Source: Opitutia bacterium ISCC 52
GTDB taxonomy: Bacteria > Verrucomicrobiota > Verrucomicrobiia > Opitutales > UBA2995
Assembly: GCA_014529675.2 (NCBI GenBank)
Contig: CP076040.1
Location: 1,798,001 to 1,862,000, forward strand
DNA: 64,000 nucleotides
Direction: 5' to 3'
Each line of letters begins with the position of its first letter. Within the stretch, counting starts at the first letter, position 1. The position numbers and the translations under genes are program-made. Below the pieces are notes generated by a model, which saw only the letters and a program-made list of their open reading frames with translations, made no database searches and was not told the DNA's origin. Below, one piece after another: positions 1 through 9,675 of the stretch.

Positions 1-821
1 TGACCCGTTTTACAGACAAGGCGATTGATTGGATGGGGCAACAGACTCAGGAAAATCCTGAGAAACCCTTCTTCGTCTACTTACCCTTCACGTCTCCCCA
101 CTACCCAGTGGCACCGCTTCCTCGTTTCTGGGGTGAAGGTGAAGCCGGCGGTTATGGAGAGTTTATGATCGAAACAGATTTTCACGTTGGGCGCGTGTTG
201 GACTTTCTTGATCGAAAAGGCATCGCCGAAAATACCTTGGTGATTTTCTCCAGTGACAATGGTCCTGAACGAACCTGGGAGCAACGGATTGAGGAGTTTG
301 GTCACGACAGCTCTCACATTTATAAAGAAGGAAAACGCTCCATCTACGAAGGCGGTCATCGGGTGCCATTTTTCATGCGTTGGCCGGCGAAAATTCCAGC
401 TGGTTCTTCCTATGACGGTGTAGCCAGTCAAACTGATCTCCTCGCAACGTTTGCTGATATCGTAGGTGCTCAACTCAAGGACGATGAAGGCGAAGACTCG
501 GTGAGTTTGTTTTCGGCTTTGAAAAATCCTTCCCAGGACTTGGATCGATCCGCGATTATCAGTCATGCCTCGAATGGGCGGTTTGCTATCAGCGATGGGG
601 AATGGAAGTTGATTATGCCTCACGGCAAGCTCGACTACGAGCTCTACAACCTGAAACGCGATCCCGGTGAAGATAACAATCTATACGGTAAGCATTCCAA
701 AATTCAAAACCGCCTCGAGAAACGAATCACCACGATGGTGCAAAACGGTCGCACGACACCAGGATCCAAACAAAAGAATGATGTACCGTGGTGGCAGGAT
801 CTCACCTGGATCGCTAACTAA
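1..821 (+). CDS. Sulfatase, C-terminal part, truncated by window edge
   Basis: This is the C-terminal two thirds or so of an arylsulfatase-type enzyme that hydrolyses sulfate esters, probably on glycans. The frame is open to the left edge (first full codon at base 3, reading TRFTDKAIDWM), so the ATG at 33 is internal and the true start lies outside. Visible family motifs are FTSPHYPVAP, the metal-site motif SSDNGPE, and KRSIYEGGHRVPFFMRWP with the conserved basic and GG-R-VP residues. The C-terminal subdomain (LYNLKRDPGEDNNLY) is also typical. The catalytic Cys region is not in the window. A second sulfatase follows 14 bases downstream, suggesting co-transcription. Confidence 0.93.
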   Translation, partial: TRFTDKAIDWMGQQTQENPEKPFFVYLPFTSPHYPVAPLPRFWGEGEAGGYGEFMIETDFHVGRVLDFLDRKGIAENTLVIFSSDNGPERTWEQRIEEFGHDSSHIYKEGKRSIYEGGHRVPFFMRWPAKIPAGSSYDGVASQTDLLATFADIVGAQLKDDEGEDSVSLFSALKNPSQDLDRSAIISHASNGRFAISDGEWKLIMPHGKLDYELYNLKRDPGEDNNLYGKHSKIQNRLEKRITTMVQNGRTTPGSKQKNDVPWWQDLTWIAN

Positions 822-835
822 TTTACCAACATACT

Positions 836-2269
836 ATGGCTCTCAAAAACACGTTTACTACTTTCCTGATTTTCCTTTTAGCGTGGTCCGTTCTTTCAGC
901 GGATGACCGCCCTAACATCGTCTTCGTCATGGCCGATGACCAGGGGTGGGGGCAAGTGGGGTATTATAACCATCCATACCTTAAAACGCCGAACCTCGAC
1001 GCCATGGCCGCAGCCGGCCTGCGCTTCGATCGTTTCTATGCCGGTGGACCCGTTTGCTCACCCACGCGCGCATCCGTATTGAGTGGTCGCACGCACAATC
1101 GGACTGGAGTTTGGAATCACGGTGCTCCCTTTCGTCTGCAGGAAACAACCATCGCCCACGCGCTCAAGGAATTGGGCTATGCTACTGGCCATTTCGGCAA
1201 ATGGCATTTGAACGGTATTCGCGGTCCTGGAGTACCTGTGCTGGGTGATGATAGGACCAGTCCCGGTGCACTCGGATTCGAGCATTGGTTAACCGTGACC
1301 AACTTCTTCGATATCGATCCGGTTATGAGTCGCATGGGTAAGTTTGAAGAATTTAAAGGCGACTCTTCTGAGGTCATTGTAGGAGAAGCATTGAATTATA
1401 TGAAGAGACAGAAGGAGGGCCCATTCTTTACGGTGATCTGGTATGGCTCTCCCCACGACCCCATGGTGGCGAGCGACGAGGATCGAGCTCCCTTTGCTCA
1501 CCTTACAGATAAGGAGCAACATCACTATGGAGAGCTAGTCGCGCTCGATCGCAGTATTGGCACTCTAAGGAAGGGGCTTCGTGACATGGGCATCGCTGAC
1601 AATACGCTGATCTGGTACTGCTCGGATAATGGAGGCCTGCCTCCTTTTGGCCCGGCTACGGTAGGAGGACTTCGTGGATTTAAAGGATCCATGTGGGAAG
1701 GCGGTTTACGCGTTCCTGGTATCATCGAATGGCCTGCTGTTATCAAGAAAGGCCGTGTGATTAAGCACCCGGCTGGGGTAGTAGATATGTTTCCCACCGT
1801 ATTGGACATCTTGGGGCATGACTTGACTCCTATGCTTCAGCCCAATGACGGCATGAGTATTTATCATATTATTCAGGGGGATGACACTGAGGTGCGACCG
1901 AGGCCCTTGGGATTTCACTCCGATGGTCGTGCGGCTATTGTAGACAACGACTACAAACTGGTCGTCGAAAATATCGAAGATGGAATTCCTCAGCTCTTTG
2001 ATCTGATACAGGATCCCAAAGAATCGAAAAACCTCTTTTACGAGGAACCGGAAGTGGCCTCTGATATGATGCAAAAATACGCCGCTTTCAACAACTCGGT
2101 CCAAGGAAGCATTCGAGGTGAGGACTACCCGGAAGGTCGAGTGGATCCCAATCAGCCTCCGCGCATATTCTGGTGGGAGATGGAAGCGTATGAGCCTTAT
2201 TTCGATGAGTGGGCTAAGAGACCCGAATATGCCCCTCGTTTAAGAGCTTATATAAAATCTAAGAAGTAA
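836..2269 (+). CDS. Exported Cys-type sulfatase
   Basis: A complete 477-residue sulfatase with a signal peptide (residues 1-21, cleavage near VLSA). Metal ligands are in MADDQGWGQ (D34, D35). The formylglycine motif CSPTR starts at Cys74, followed by ASVLSGR. Later motifs are GKWHLNG, YGSPHDPM and CSDNGG. It should be activated by a formylglycine-generating enzyme, which is not in this window, and act in the periplasm or outside the cell. It lies between another sulfatase and an enolase-superfamily gene on the same strand, consistent with a glycan-catabolic operon. The sulfated substrate cannot be told from sequence alone. Confidence 0.95.
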   Translation: MALKNTFTTFLIFLLAWSVLSADDRPNIVFVMADDQGWGQVGYYNHPYLKTPNLDAMAAAGLRFDRFYAGGPVCSPTRASVLSGRTHNRTGVWNHGAPFRLQETTIAHALKELGYATGHFGKWHLNGIRGPGVPVLGDDRTSPGALGFEHWLTVTNFFDIDPVMSRMGKFEEFKGDSSEVIVGEALNYMKRQKEGPFFTVIWYGSPHDPMVASDEDRAPFAHLTDKEQHHYGELVALDRSIGTLRKGLRDMGIADNTLIWYCSDNGGLPPFGPATVGGLRGFKGSMWEGGLRVPGIIEWPAVIKKGRVIKHPAGVVDMFPTVLDILGHDLTPMLQPNDGMSIYHIIQGDDTEVRPRPLGFHSDGRAAIVDNDYKLVVENIEDGIPQLFDLIQDPKESKNLFYEEPEVASDMMQKYAAFNNSVQGSIRGEDYPEGRVDPNQPPRIFWWEMEAYEPYFDEWAKRPEYAPRLRAYIKSKK

Positions 2270-2303
2270 TGTTTTTGGCAGCAGGCCAGCTCTAACAGTT
2301 TTT

Positions 2304-3668
2304 ATGAAAATTTCCAACGTCCAACTCTACTTTCTTCCTGTAACGCTCCGTGTACCACTCAAGTTTGGCGCACAGGTCCTTGAGAACGTCACCTGTGCCC
2401 GAGCAAGGGTCACCTTAACAGCCGAAGATGGCTCAAGCTCCGAAGGCTGGGGAGAAACGCCCTTGTCGGTTCCCTGGGTGTGGCCCTCCGAAATCAGTTA
2501 CTCTGAGCGCGAAGAGGTTCTCAAAGGTTTTTGCATTCAACTGGCCAAGGAACTTCCCGATGCCGGCTTATCCGGGCATCCCATGGAAATCGGGTATGTC
2601 TTTATAGAGGGGCCACTGCACGCAATGCTGAATTCGGTGAATGCCGATCGCGAGGCGGAGGCGCATATGCCTCATTTGGCAGCGTTAGTTTGCTTTTCCT
2701 TATTTGATATTGCTGTGCACGATGCCTATGCCAAGGCCAAGGGAGTAGGGGTCTATGATTTATATACTGCCGAATATATGTCCCGTGATTTGTCACAGTT
2801 TTTTGAAGACGAGAAATTTTCCGGCCAATATCCTGCTGATTACCTGGTTAAGCCTGAGAGTAAAAAACTCCCCGTCTGGCATTTGGTAGGTGGTCTGGAT
2901 CCCATCTTAGAGGAAGAGCTTACAGGTAATGAACCCGACGATGGGTATCCGGTGTTGCTACGCGATTGGATTAAGGCGGATGGTCTAAATTGTCTTAAGA
3001 TTAAACTCCGTGGAAATGATGCCCCTTGGGATTATGATCGTTTGGTAGCCATTGGCCAAATCTGTGAAGAAGAAAACGTCGATTGGTTAACCACTGACTT
3101 TAATTGCACGGTCACGGATGTTGATTATGTGAATGACATCCTGGACCAATTGCGTGACGAGTATCCTCGGACGTATCAACGAATCTTGTACGTCGAACAA
3201 CCCTTTCCTTACGATCTCGAAGCAAACCCTATAGACGTCCATAGTCTGAGCGCTCGCAAACCCCTCTACATGGATGAAAGTGCTCACGATTGGCGTTTTG
3301 TGAAGATGGGTCGTGAACTTGGTTGGAACGGCGTTGCGCTCAAAACCTGCAAGACCCAAACCGGAGCCATTCTCAGTCTATGCTGGGCCAAGGCCCACGG
3401 AATGGGTTTGATGGTGCAGGACTTGACAAATCCCATGCTTGCTCAGGTTCCGCACGTCTTGCTCGCTGCGCACGCTGGCACTATCATGGGTGTAGAAAGT
3501 AATGGCATGCAATTCTACCCGGAAGCCTCGGCCCCGGAAGCAGTCATTCACCCAGGGATTTATAAGCGTAATGACGGCATCCTGGATTGGTCTACTTTGG
3601 GAGAAAAGGGTTACGGATATCGTGAAGATGTTGTTGATCGCCAGCTCCCGGACAGGATAGGCTCTTGA
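2304..3668 (+). CDS. Enolase-superfamily (mandelate racemase/muconate lactonizing-like) enzyme
   Basis: A cytoplasmic 454-residue member of the enolase superfamily, which abstracts a proton alpha to a carboxylate; many members dehydrate sugar acids. Catalytic features line up along the barrel: KIK (K232, K234) after strand 2, D265 with N267, E298 in YVEQP, D324-E325 in YMDES, and K347/K350 in LKTCKTQTG. The N-terminal capping domain is longer than usual and the barrel carries an insertion near residues 155-225, so the protein exceeds the usual 370-400 residues. It ends 3 bases before the next gene, which implies translational coupling with the LarA-like protein. Substrate unknown; a glycan-derived acid is an inference from the adjacent sulfatases. 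Confidence 0.88.
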   Translation: MKISNVQLYFLPVTLRVPLKFGAQVLENVTCARARVTLTAEDGSSSEGWGETPLSVPWVWPSEISYSEREEVLKGFCIQLAKELPDAGLSGHPMEIGYVFIEGPLHAMLNSVNADREAEAHMPHLAALVCFSLFDIAVHDAYAKAKGVGVYDLYTAEYMSRDLSQFFEDEKFSGQYPADYLVKPESKKLPVWHLVGGLDPILEEELTGNEPDDGYPVLLRDWIKADGLNCLKIKLRGNDAPWDYDRLVAIGQICEEENVDWLTTDFNCTVTDVDYVNDILDQLRDEYPRTYQRILYVEQPFPYDLEANPIDVHSLSARKPLYMDESAHDWRFVKMGRELGWNGVALKTCKTQTGAILSLCWAKAHGMGLMVQDLTNPMLAQVPHVLLAAHAGTIMGVESNGMQFYPEASAPEAVIHPGIYKRNDGILDWSTLGEKGYGYREDVVDRQLPDRIGS

Positions 3669-3671
3669 ATT

Positions 3672-4988
3672 GTGAAGACAAATAATCCCAGTTTCACCGT
3701 CCAGAACTTTGCCCCAACGATAGCCGACAAAGGGGAAGTAAGCATTCCTGATATGGTGGAGGTGAAACAATCCTTCCCGGATGATAAGGTAGCCGATATT
3801 CGTGCCACCGTGATGAAGGAACTGGCTCAACTTTCCGAATTGAAATTGAAGGGTAAGTCGATTGCGATCACAGCTGGAAGTCGCGGGATTTCTGGCATGG
3901 CGGAAACACTTCGAGCCATTGTCGATCAATTGATTGAGTGGGGAGCGACTCCATTTCTGGTTCCTGCTATGGGAAGTCATGGTGGAGCTACTGCTGAGGG
4001 GCAATTGGCCGTATTGGAAAATCTTGGAATTACAGAAGAATCAATGGGTGCACCCATCCGATCTTCCATGGACGTAGTTGAACTGGGTCAGATCCATGGG
4101 GATACACCCGTATGCTGTGATCGATTGGCTTATGAGTCGGATGGTATTATTGTTTGTAATCGCATCAAAGCACACACGAGTTTCGTGGGTGAGCATGAAA
4201 GTGGACTCGCCAAGATGATGGTGATCGGTCTCGGAAAGCATGTCGGTACCAATGGTATCCATCGTTTAGGCTTTAAAAGGTTTTCCGAAGTCATTCCTGA
4301 AGCGGCCTCAGTGATACTCAACAAGGCACCTATTCTGTGTGGGGTTGGTTTGGTGGAAAATGCCTATAATCAAGTCGCACGCGTCGAAGCCATTTCGCCC
4401 GAATCGATTTTTGAAAGAGAGCGCGAATTGCTTAAATACGCGAAATCTATCATGGGGCGCATCCTCGTTCCAGAGATGGATATTTTGGTGATTGATGAAC
4501 TTGGAAAAGATGTCAGTGGTGCCGGAATGGATCCCAATGTCATTGGACGCTCGGCCAGTGGTATTTCGCGAGAAACAGATCCCATTATCGGCACCATTGT
4601 TCTTAGGGATCTATCCAAGAAAACGGCTGGAAACTCCCTTGGTATGGGAATGGCGGATATCATCTGCAAAAGAGCCGTGGACAAGATTGAATTAACTAGC
4701 GTTTACACCAATGCCATTACGGCAGGTCTCTTTCTGGGGTCTAAGCTCCCGCTTGTAGCTGCTTCCGATCGGGATGCTATCTCCATAGCCTTACGGGCGA
4801 TTATTGGTTCCACGTCTTCGGAAAAACGCATCGTGCATATTCCAAGCACCAAAGCCCTCGAAACTATTTGGCTCTCCACTGCGTTTCTTGCGGAAATTGA
4901 AGGGCGTGAGGACATGGAGGTTATTGGCGACGCCAGACCTGCTAGCTTTGATGATTCCGGTGCCATGCTTTGGCCTACGAAACGTTAA
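3672..4988 (+). CDS. LarA-like (DUF2088) protein, lactate-racemase N-terminal domain type
   Basis: A 438-residue protein starting at a GTG three bases after the enolase-superfamily gene. It resembles the N-terminal domain of nickel-pincer lactate racemase LarA: PAMGSHGGATAEGQ with a candidate ligand His, then KAHTSFVGEHESGLAKMM and GLGKHVGTNGIH. LarA-type enzymes racemise or epimerise 2-hydroxy acids by hydride transfer through a nickel pincer cofactor, but many distant relatives have no known reaction. Coupling to the dehydratase-like gene suggests both work on one hydroxy or sugar acid. No lar cofactor maturation genes (larB, larC, larE) are in the window. The family call is good; the reaction is uncertain. 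Confidence 0.75.
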   Translation: MKTNNPSFTVQNFAPTIADKGEVSIPDMVEVKQSFPDDKVADIRATVMKELAQLSELKLKGKSIAITAGSRGISGMAETLRAIVDQLIEWGATPFLVPAMGSHGGATAEGQLAVLENLGITEESMGAPIRSSMDVVELGQIHGDTPVCCDRLAYESDGIIVCNRIKAHTSFVGEHESGLAKMMVIGLGKHVGTNGIHRLGFKRFSEVIPEAASVILNKAPILCGVGLVENAYNQVARVEAISPESIFERERELLKYAKSIMGRILVPEMDILVIDELGKDVSGAGMDPNVIGRSASGISRETDPIIGTIVLRDLSKKTAGNSLGMGMADIICKRAVDKIELTSVYTNAITAGLFLGSKLPLVAASDRDAISIALRAIIGSTSSEKRIVHIPSTKALETIWLSTAFLAEIEGREDMEVIGDARPASFDDSGAMLWPTKR

Positions 4989-5040
4989 GGCTCCTTCGAT
5001 TCGTTTATACTGCCTACTGCATTCAGTAGCAGCCGCCATT

Positions 5041-5374
5041 TATACCCGTTTTAATAGCCCCATCAGCGTCGTTTCCTGGTTCTATGAAACGCATGATTCT
5101 CACAAAACGCCCAAGTCTCATTTAATCATTCTTGCGGACATGGGCAACGATCCGGACAAGGAGTCGTAGATACATCTGTGTATTCGTTTTATAACTACGA
5201 TAAAGTGGGCGATTATGGCAAAGTGTTGGAGGTCGACAATGCCTCCTCGAAAAGAGGCAATTCAAGGTTTCCTCTGATGCGGCCAGCAAGGAAAATTACC
5301 AGGTGCTTGAGGTCAGGGATATCAATGAGATTGCCAGTCTGCACGATTATCGCCGGTTAGTTATCGATGTTTAG
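5041..5374 (+). pseudogene. Remnant of a DUF1593 (nucleoside-hydrolase-like) gene
   Basis: Two ends of a DUF1593-type protein survive with the middle missing. The N-terminal part reads KSHLIILADMGNDPDKE and stops at a TAG (5167-5169); family members start this way and continue with the ligand-bearing loop. The C-terminal part reads FYNYDKVGDYGKVLEVDNAS in another frame, then VSSDAASKENYQVLEVRD and LHDYRRLVIDV in a third frame, ending at TAG 5372-5374, as in the Ig-like C-terminal domain of the family. Three frames and a very large internal deletion make it a dead gene. Family identity comes from recall of the motifs, not from a search. Confidence 0.65.
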
Positions 5375-5380
5375 TAGTTT

Positions 5381-6400
5381 TCAGCCTTCGCCGCTGTGGC
5401 CTTCAATGTAATGAGTCACATCCGCCATTATTTTTTCCACCGTTTGTAAGGTGGCTCCGGTTCGTATGGTTCCCCAGTAGAAACCATGAGTTACGTCAGG
5501 ATAGGAGATACTTGAGATTTCTTTGCCGAGTCGTTTCATTTCGGGGATCAGGATTTCAAAGTTGGTTTTATAAAGACCGATGTGTTTACCTTGAAGGACC
5601 AAGACGGGGCAGTTGATCTTTTTCATCCAGGCATGCATTTCGTTCCTCCGGTCGGGAGTAAATAGAAGAGCTGGGTTTTTCATGAGTTCATTGTAGTCTC
5701 TGGGACTGGCTTCCTTACCGGTTTTTGGATCGAGAGGCACGATGGTTGCGGGCTCTCCAGCGATGACCCAGGCGAGATCTTTTTTGGAGGCCGTGGCAAT
5801 CGCGAGAATGGCTCCACCGCTTCCACCGTAGAGGACCACTTGGTTCGAGTCGACACCAGGTAGTGACTTGGCTTTCTCTACCACCAAGGCGGCATCGTCA
5901 ACTGCATCGTAAAACCCACTTGGACTACCGTCCTTCGTTTTCCAATACGGTCTGCGGGTAGATGCGATGGTGAGGTAACCGGCTTCGAGGAAACGCGTTT
6001 GGATTGGTTGATTCAGGAGATTGCTTTTTAAGCCATTGAGGTTCGATTGTCCTCCGCCTCCATGAAAAAATAAGATGGTTGGGAAGGGGCCTTTTCCTTG
6101 AGGAGCGCGATAGGCAAAACTCAGGTCTACGCCATCGGAAGACTCGAGCTTAACTGTTTTGACGGGCGAAATGGATTCCGGGATTTGAATCCCTTCGATA
6201 TGGGATCGGGATGCCAGGTTGTCTCCTCTAGATGGATCCGATTGTCGGTGAGATCGCGCTTCTTCACGGCTGAGTTTACCATCATCATTGGTATCTGCGG
6301 CGGGGTTTTGTTTGAGATAGCGTTCCAGCTGTTGCTCTGATTGTGCCCAGGTAGTGGTGGTTAGAATTAGAGAAACCAGAAGAATAGGGTAGATGTTCAT
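5381..6400 (-). CDS. Exported alpha/beta hydrolase with N-terminal EF-hand motif
   Basis: A 339-residue secreted hydrolase of the dienelactone-hydrolase/prolyl-oligopeptidase fold. Residues 1-19 are a signal peptide. One EF-hand-like calcium loop follows (DTNDDGKLSREE, about residues 36-47). The core has the oxyanion strand TILFFHGGGGQ, a nucleophile elbow LYGGSGGAILA (Ser in GGSGG) and the catalytic His in DVTHGFYWG. The strand that normally presents the acid reads VLVLQGKHIGLYKTN, without an obvious Asp at the usual place. Substrate could be an ester on a polysaccharide. It faces the DUF1593 remnant tail to tail. Confidence 0.82.
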   Translation of the reverse strand: MNIYPILLVSLILTTTTWAQSEQQLERYLKQNPAADTNDDGKLSREEARSHRQSDPSRGDNLASRSHIEGIQIPESISPVKTVKLESSDGVDLSFAYRAPQGKGPFPTILFFHGGGGQSNLNGLKSNLLNQPIQTRFLEAGYLTIASTRRPYWKTKDGSPSGFYDAVDDAALVVEKAKSLPGVDSNQVVLYGGSGGAILAIATASKKDLAWVIAGEPATIVPLDPKTGKEASPRDYNELMKNPALLFTPDRRNEMHAWMKKINCPVLVLQGKHIGLYKTNFEILIPEMKRLGKEISSISYPDVTHGFYWGTIRTGATLQTVEKIMADVTHYIEGHSGEG

Positions 6401-6548
6401 GATAGTAATCCTGAAGGAGTTGTAACGAAGTTAGTAGGGGAGGTCCCTAAAGGCAATACTATGAATTTGGATTGATTTGATTTGTTGGAAGCAGATACTG
6501 TTGTTGATCAGCCCTTAGAGGGTGATTACACCTATTTTCCAATCCCAA

Positions 6549-9500
6549 GTGAAAACTACCCTAAAAGTCTTCTTTATTACTGTATCCTGGTTGTGCGTGG
6601 TCTCTATTTCCTGGGCAAAAGTCGATTTTACTCGGGAAATTCTGCCATTGCTCTCGGACAACTGTTTCAAGTGCCACGGACCGGACTCGAATACGCGTGA
6701 AGCTGATTTACGGCTCGATACGCCTGAAGGAGCCTTTGGCGACCTGGGAGGTGGTTATTTTCCTGTCGTTCCAGGGAAACCTGAAGAGAGTGAGCTCATC
6801 TGGCATATTTCTGCTGAGGATGAAGAAGATTTAATGCCGCCGCCCGATTCTGAACTCACGCTTTCTGAGGCAGACAAGCAATTACTGCGTCAGTGGATTG
6901 AAGAAGGGGCGGAATGGGAGAGACATTGGTCATTTGAACCTGTCGCACGCCCAGTGTTGCCGGACGTGTATCAGAAGAAATGGCCGCGTAACGGGATTGA
7001 TCGCTTTATACTTGCTCGACTGGAGGAAGAAGGACTTTCACCCATTGAACAAGCGGATAAAGTAACTTTAATAAGGCGGGTGACCTTGGACCTCACCGGA
7101 TTACCTCCGACTCCTGGCGAAGTAGATGCTTTTCTGGCCGACAAAAGAGAGAATGCCTATGAGCGCTTGGTCGATCGTCTGCTCGATTCTCCACGGTATG
7201 GAGAGAGTATGGCTTTGCCGTGGTTGGACGCCGCACGCTATGCCGATACAGATGGCTACCAGAACGATGGTCCTAGAGATATGTGGCGTTGGCGTGACTG
7301 GGTGATTGATGCCTACAACAACAATATGCCCTTCGATCAATTTACGGTGGAGCAGTTGGCTGGAGACCTGTTGCTAAACCCAACCCTCGATCAGATCATT
7401 GCAACGGGGTTTAACCGAAACCATCGCTATAATTCGGAATCGGGATTGGTTCCAGAGGAGTTCAGATTAGAAAATGCCGTCGATCGGGTAGATACCACTT
7501 CTACGGTATGGATGGGATTAACCATGGCGTGCGCCCGTTGCCACGATCACAAATACGATCCCTTTTCGACCAAGGAATACTACCAGCTTATTTCCTATTT
7601 TAATAGCATCACCGAGTCGGGCAGGGCAGTAAAATTTGCAAACTCGGAGCCATTCATCACGACACCGACAAAGCAGCAGCAATCAATTCTGAAAAAGAAG
7701 GATCAAGGAATTGCTCGCGCACAGCGTGCATTGGAGTCCCAGCGGTCAGCGATTCAGCAGGCGCAGGTGCAATGGGAGTCAGCCAAGCCTGGTCATTTAT
7801 CGGAGAAGCATTTTGGGAAGCAGGGTTTGGTTCGGTATTACTCGTTTAATGGCAACGATGCGGGAGTCAGTGTTCTGCAAGGACAACCTCTGTTTAGTAG
7901 CGGTGTCATGGGGACGGCAGCTTACTTGGATGGCGATAGCCAGTTTATGGTCGAGAGTGATCCGATCTTGGTGACTGAAAAGCGCTGGAGCATTTCGTTT
8001 TGGATGAAACCTGATTCGCTTGAAGATTCGGTTATCATGTCGCGTCAGGAAGTCAGTACAGCCCGTCCTGGAGTTACCCTGGAGTTGAAGGACGGTCGTT
8101 TGCAGTTTTATGTGATGACGCGGTGGATCGCCGGCGTAAGTGCTGTTGAAACCATTCAAGACCTAACTCCAGGAGAATGGATACATGTGACAGTTTCCAA
8201 CGATGGATCTTATCGGGCCAAAGGGTTGAAGATTTATCTTGATGGAAAAGCTGTTCCTACTCGTGTGTTACATAACACTAATAGCAATAAGGGCGTATCT
8301 GCCAAAAATGCCAAATTCCGGGTGGGTGGCGGTGTAGTTGGAAACAATTACAAAGGTATGGTGGATGAGTTAAGGGTCTATGATCGGACGCTCTGGGATG
8401 ATGAAATAGTCCTGCTAGCTGCATCTGGTTCTATTGGTGAAATCCAAAGCTTGAAACCGAAGCATCGATCTCCTGGGGCTTCGGCAAAGCTAAGCGCTTA
8501 CTTTCTGGAAAATGTGGCCCCAGAGTCCTATCGAGCATTAGCGAGTGCCTTCTTTGACGCACGACTCGAGCGCTTGAAATACCACGACTCCCTCCCTACC
8601 ACTATGATTATGGAGGAGCTGGCTGCTCCAAGAGAGACGCATGTCCGAAGGCGTGGGGTTTATCATGATTTTGGAGAGAAAGTAGGGCGTGTACTTCCCG
8701 AGTTTCTAACGCCTGAAGGCGCTAACTTTGACCCAAATCGTTTAGGCCTGGCTAAATGGCTCGTAAGTGGAACGCATCCTTTGACGGGTAGGGTGGCGGC
8801 TAACCGGTACTGGTTGAAGTATTTTGGTCGAGGTTTGGTTAAGACCGCTGAGGATTTTGGTATACAAGGAGAAAGGCCCAGCCACCCAGAGCTGTTGGAT
8901 TGGTTGGCCGATGAATTTTTTCGTATGGATTGGGATGTGAAAGCGATGCAGAAACTCATTGTTATGAGTGCGACCTATCGACAGTCGTCGCGCATTACGG
9001 GTAAATTACTGGAGACGGATCCTGAGAATGTTCTTTATGCTCGTGGGCCTCGTCAGCGCCTCTCTGCGCATACGACTCGAGATCAGGCCTTGGCATTGAG
9101 CGGTTTGTTGGTGGAAACCATTGGTGGCCCATCGGTGAGTCCGTATCAGCCGGATAAACTATGGGAAGACTTGAGCAACATGAAGTATGAGCAGTCGAAG
9201 GGGGATGACCTTTACCGTCGTAGCCTGTATACCATTTGGAAACGCACCCTTCCTCCACCTTCCATGGCTGTCATGGATGCAGCAGATCGGGAGTCCTGCA
9301 TCGTTTCTCCGAAACGTACCAATACACCCTTGCAGGCTCTGACGCTGCTAAATGAAAAGGCCTTTGTTGAGGCTGCCCGTAATTTAGGTGAGCGCATTTT
9401 AACCGAAGGAGGAAGCTCGGTTCGCGATCAGGTTTTATTTGCCTTCAGAACCGTAGCCGGAAGGCGTCCGAAGTCAGCGGAGCAATCATTGTTGGAGACT

Positions 9501-9671
9501 GCTTACCGCGATTACCGCGCGTTATATGCTGAGGACATGGAGTCCGCTAAGAAATTAATTTCGGTCGGCGAATCCAAGCCTACCGCTGACCTGAATCCAA
9601 TTCAGCTTGCTGCAGCGACTACGTTTGCCAATATGCTGCTTAATTTAGATGAGGTTGTAACCAAGGAGTAA
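6549..9671 (+). CDS. PSD1-type protein: planctomycete cytochrome C, DUF1549, LamG, DUF1553
   Basis: A very large exported protein typical of PVC bacteria. I place the start at GTG 6549 because it gives a clean signal peptide (MKTTLKVFF to SISWA); a GTG at 6522 is also open in frame. Order of parts: heme-binding CFKCH with the planctomycete cytochrome domain (residues ~25-110), DUF1549 (~150-360, with [13 protein letters not shown] supplying a second CxxCH), a LamG/concanavalin-like domain (~430-630, [10 protein letters not shown]), and DUF1553 (~680-1000, [26 protein letters not shown]). It is followed 4 bases later by a DUF1501 gene, the standard partner. The pair is thought to act at the cell surface in polymer breakdown or electron transfer, but the function is not established. 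Confidence 0.92.
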   Translation: MKTTLKVFFITVSWLCVVSISWAKVDFTREILPLLSDNCFKCHGPDSNTREADLRLDTPEGAFGDLGGGYFPVVPGKPEESELIWHISAEDEEDLMPPPDSELTLSEADKQLLRQWIEEGAEWERHWSFEPVARPVLPDVYQKKWPRNGIDRFILARLEEEGLSPIEQADKVTLIRRVTLDLTGLPPTPGEVDAFLADKRENAYERLVDRLLDSPRYGESMALPWLDAARYADTDGYQNDGPRDMWRWRDWVIDAYNNNMPFDQFTVEQLAGDLLLNPTLDQIIATGFNRNHRYNSESGLVPEEFRLENAVDRVDTTSTVWMGLTMACARCHDHKYDPFSTKEYYQLISYFNSITESGRAVKFANSEPFITTPTKQQQSILKKKDQGIARAQRALESQRSAIQQAQVQWESAKPGHLSEKHFGKQGLVRYYSFNGNDAGVSVLQGQPLFSSGVMGTAAYLDGDSQFMVESDPILVTEKRWSISFWMKPDSLEDSVIMSRQEVSTARPGVTLELKDGRLQFYVMTRWIAGVSAVETIQDLTPGEWIHVTVSNDGSYRAKGLKIYLDGKAVPTRVLHNTNSNKGVSAKNAKFRVGGGVVGNNYKGMVDELRVYDRTLWDDEIVLLAASGSIGEIQSLKPKHRSPGASAKLSAYFLENVAPESYRALASAFFDARLERLKYHDSLPTTMIMEELAAPRETHVRRRGVYHDFGEKVGRVLPEFLTPEGANFDPNRLGLAKWLVSGTHPLTGRVAANRYWLKYFGRGLVKTAEDFGIQGERPSHPELLDWLADEFFRMDWDVKAMQKLIVMSATYRQSSRITGKLLETDPENVLYARGPRQRLSAHTTRDQALALSGLLVETIGGPSVSPYQPDKLWEDLSNMKYEQSKGDDLYRRSLYTIWKRTLPPPSMAVMDAADRESCIVSPKRTNTPLQALTLLNEKAFVEAARNLGERILTEGGSSVRDQVLFAFRTVAGRRPKSAEQSLLETAYRDYRALYAEDMESAKKLISVGESKPTADLNPIQLAAATTFANMLLNLDEVVTKE
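9663..9668 (+). promoter_or_regulatory. Ribosome binding site of the DUF1501 gene inside the preceding gene
   Basis: AAGGAG lies within the last codons of the cytochrome/DUF1553 gene (AAG GAG TAA) and 7 bases before the ATG at 9676. This supports the ATG at 9676 as the start and implies translational coupling of the two genes. Confidence 0.7.
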
Positions 9672-9675
9672 GATC

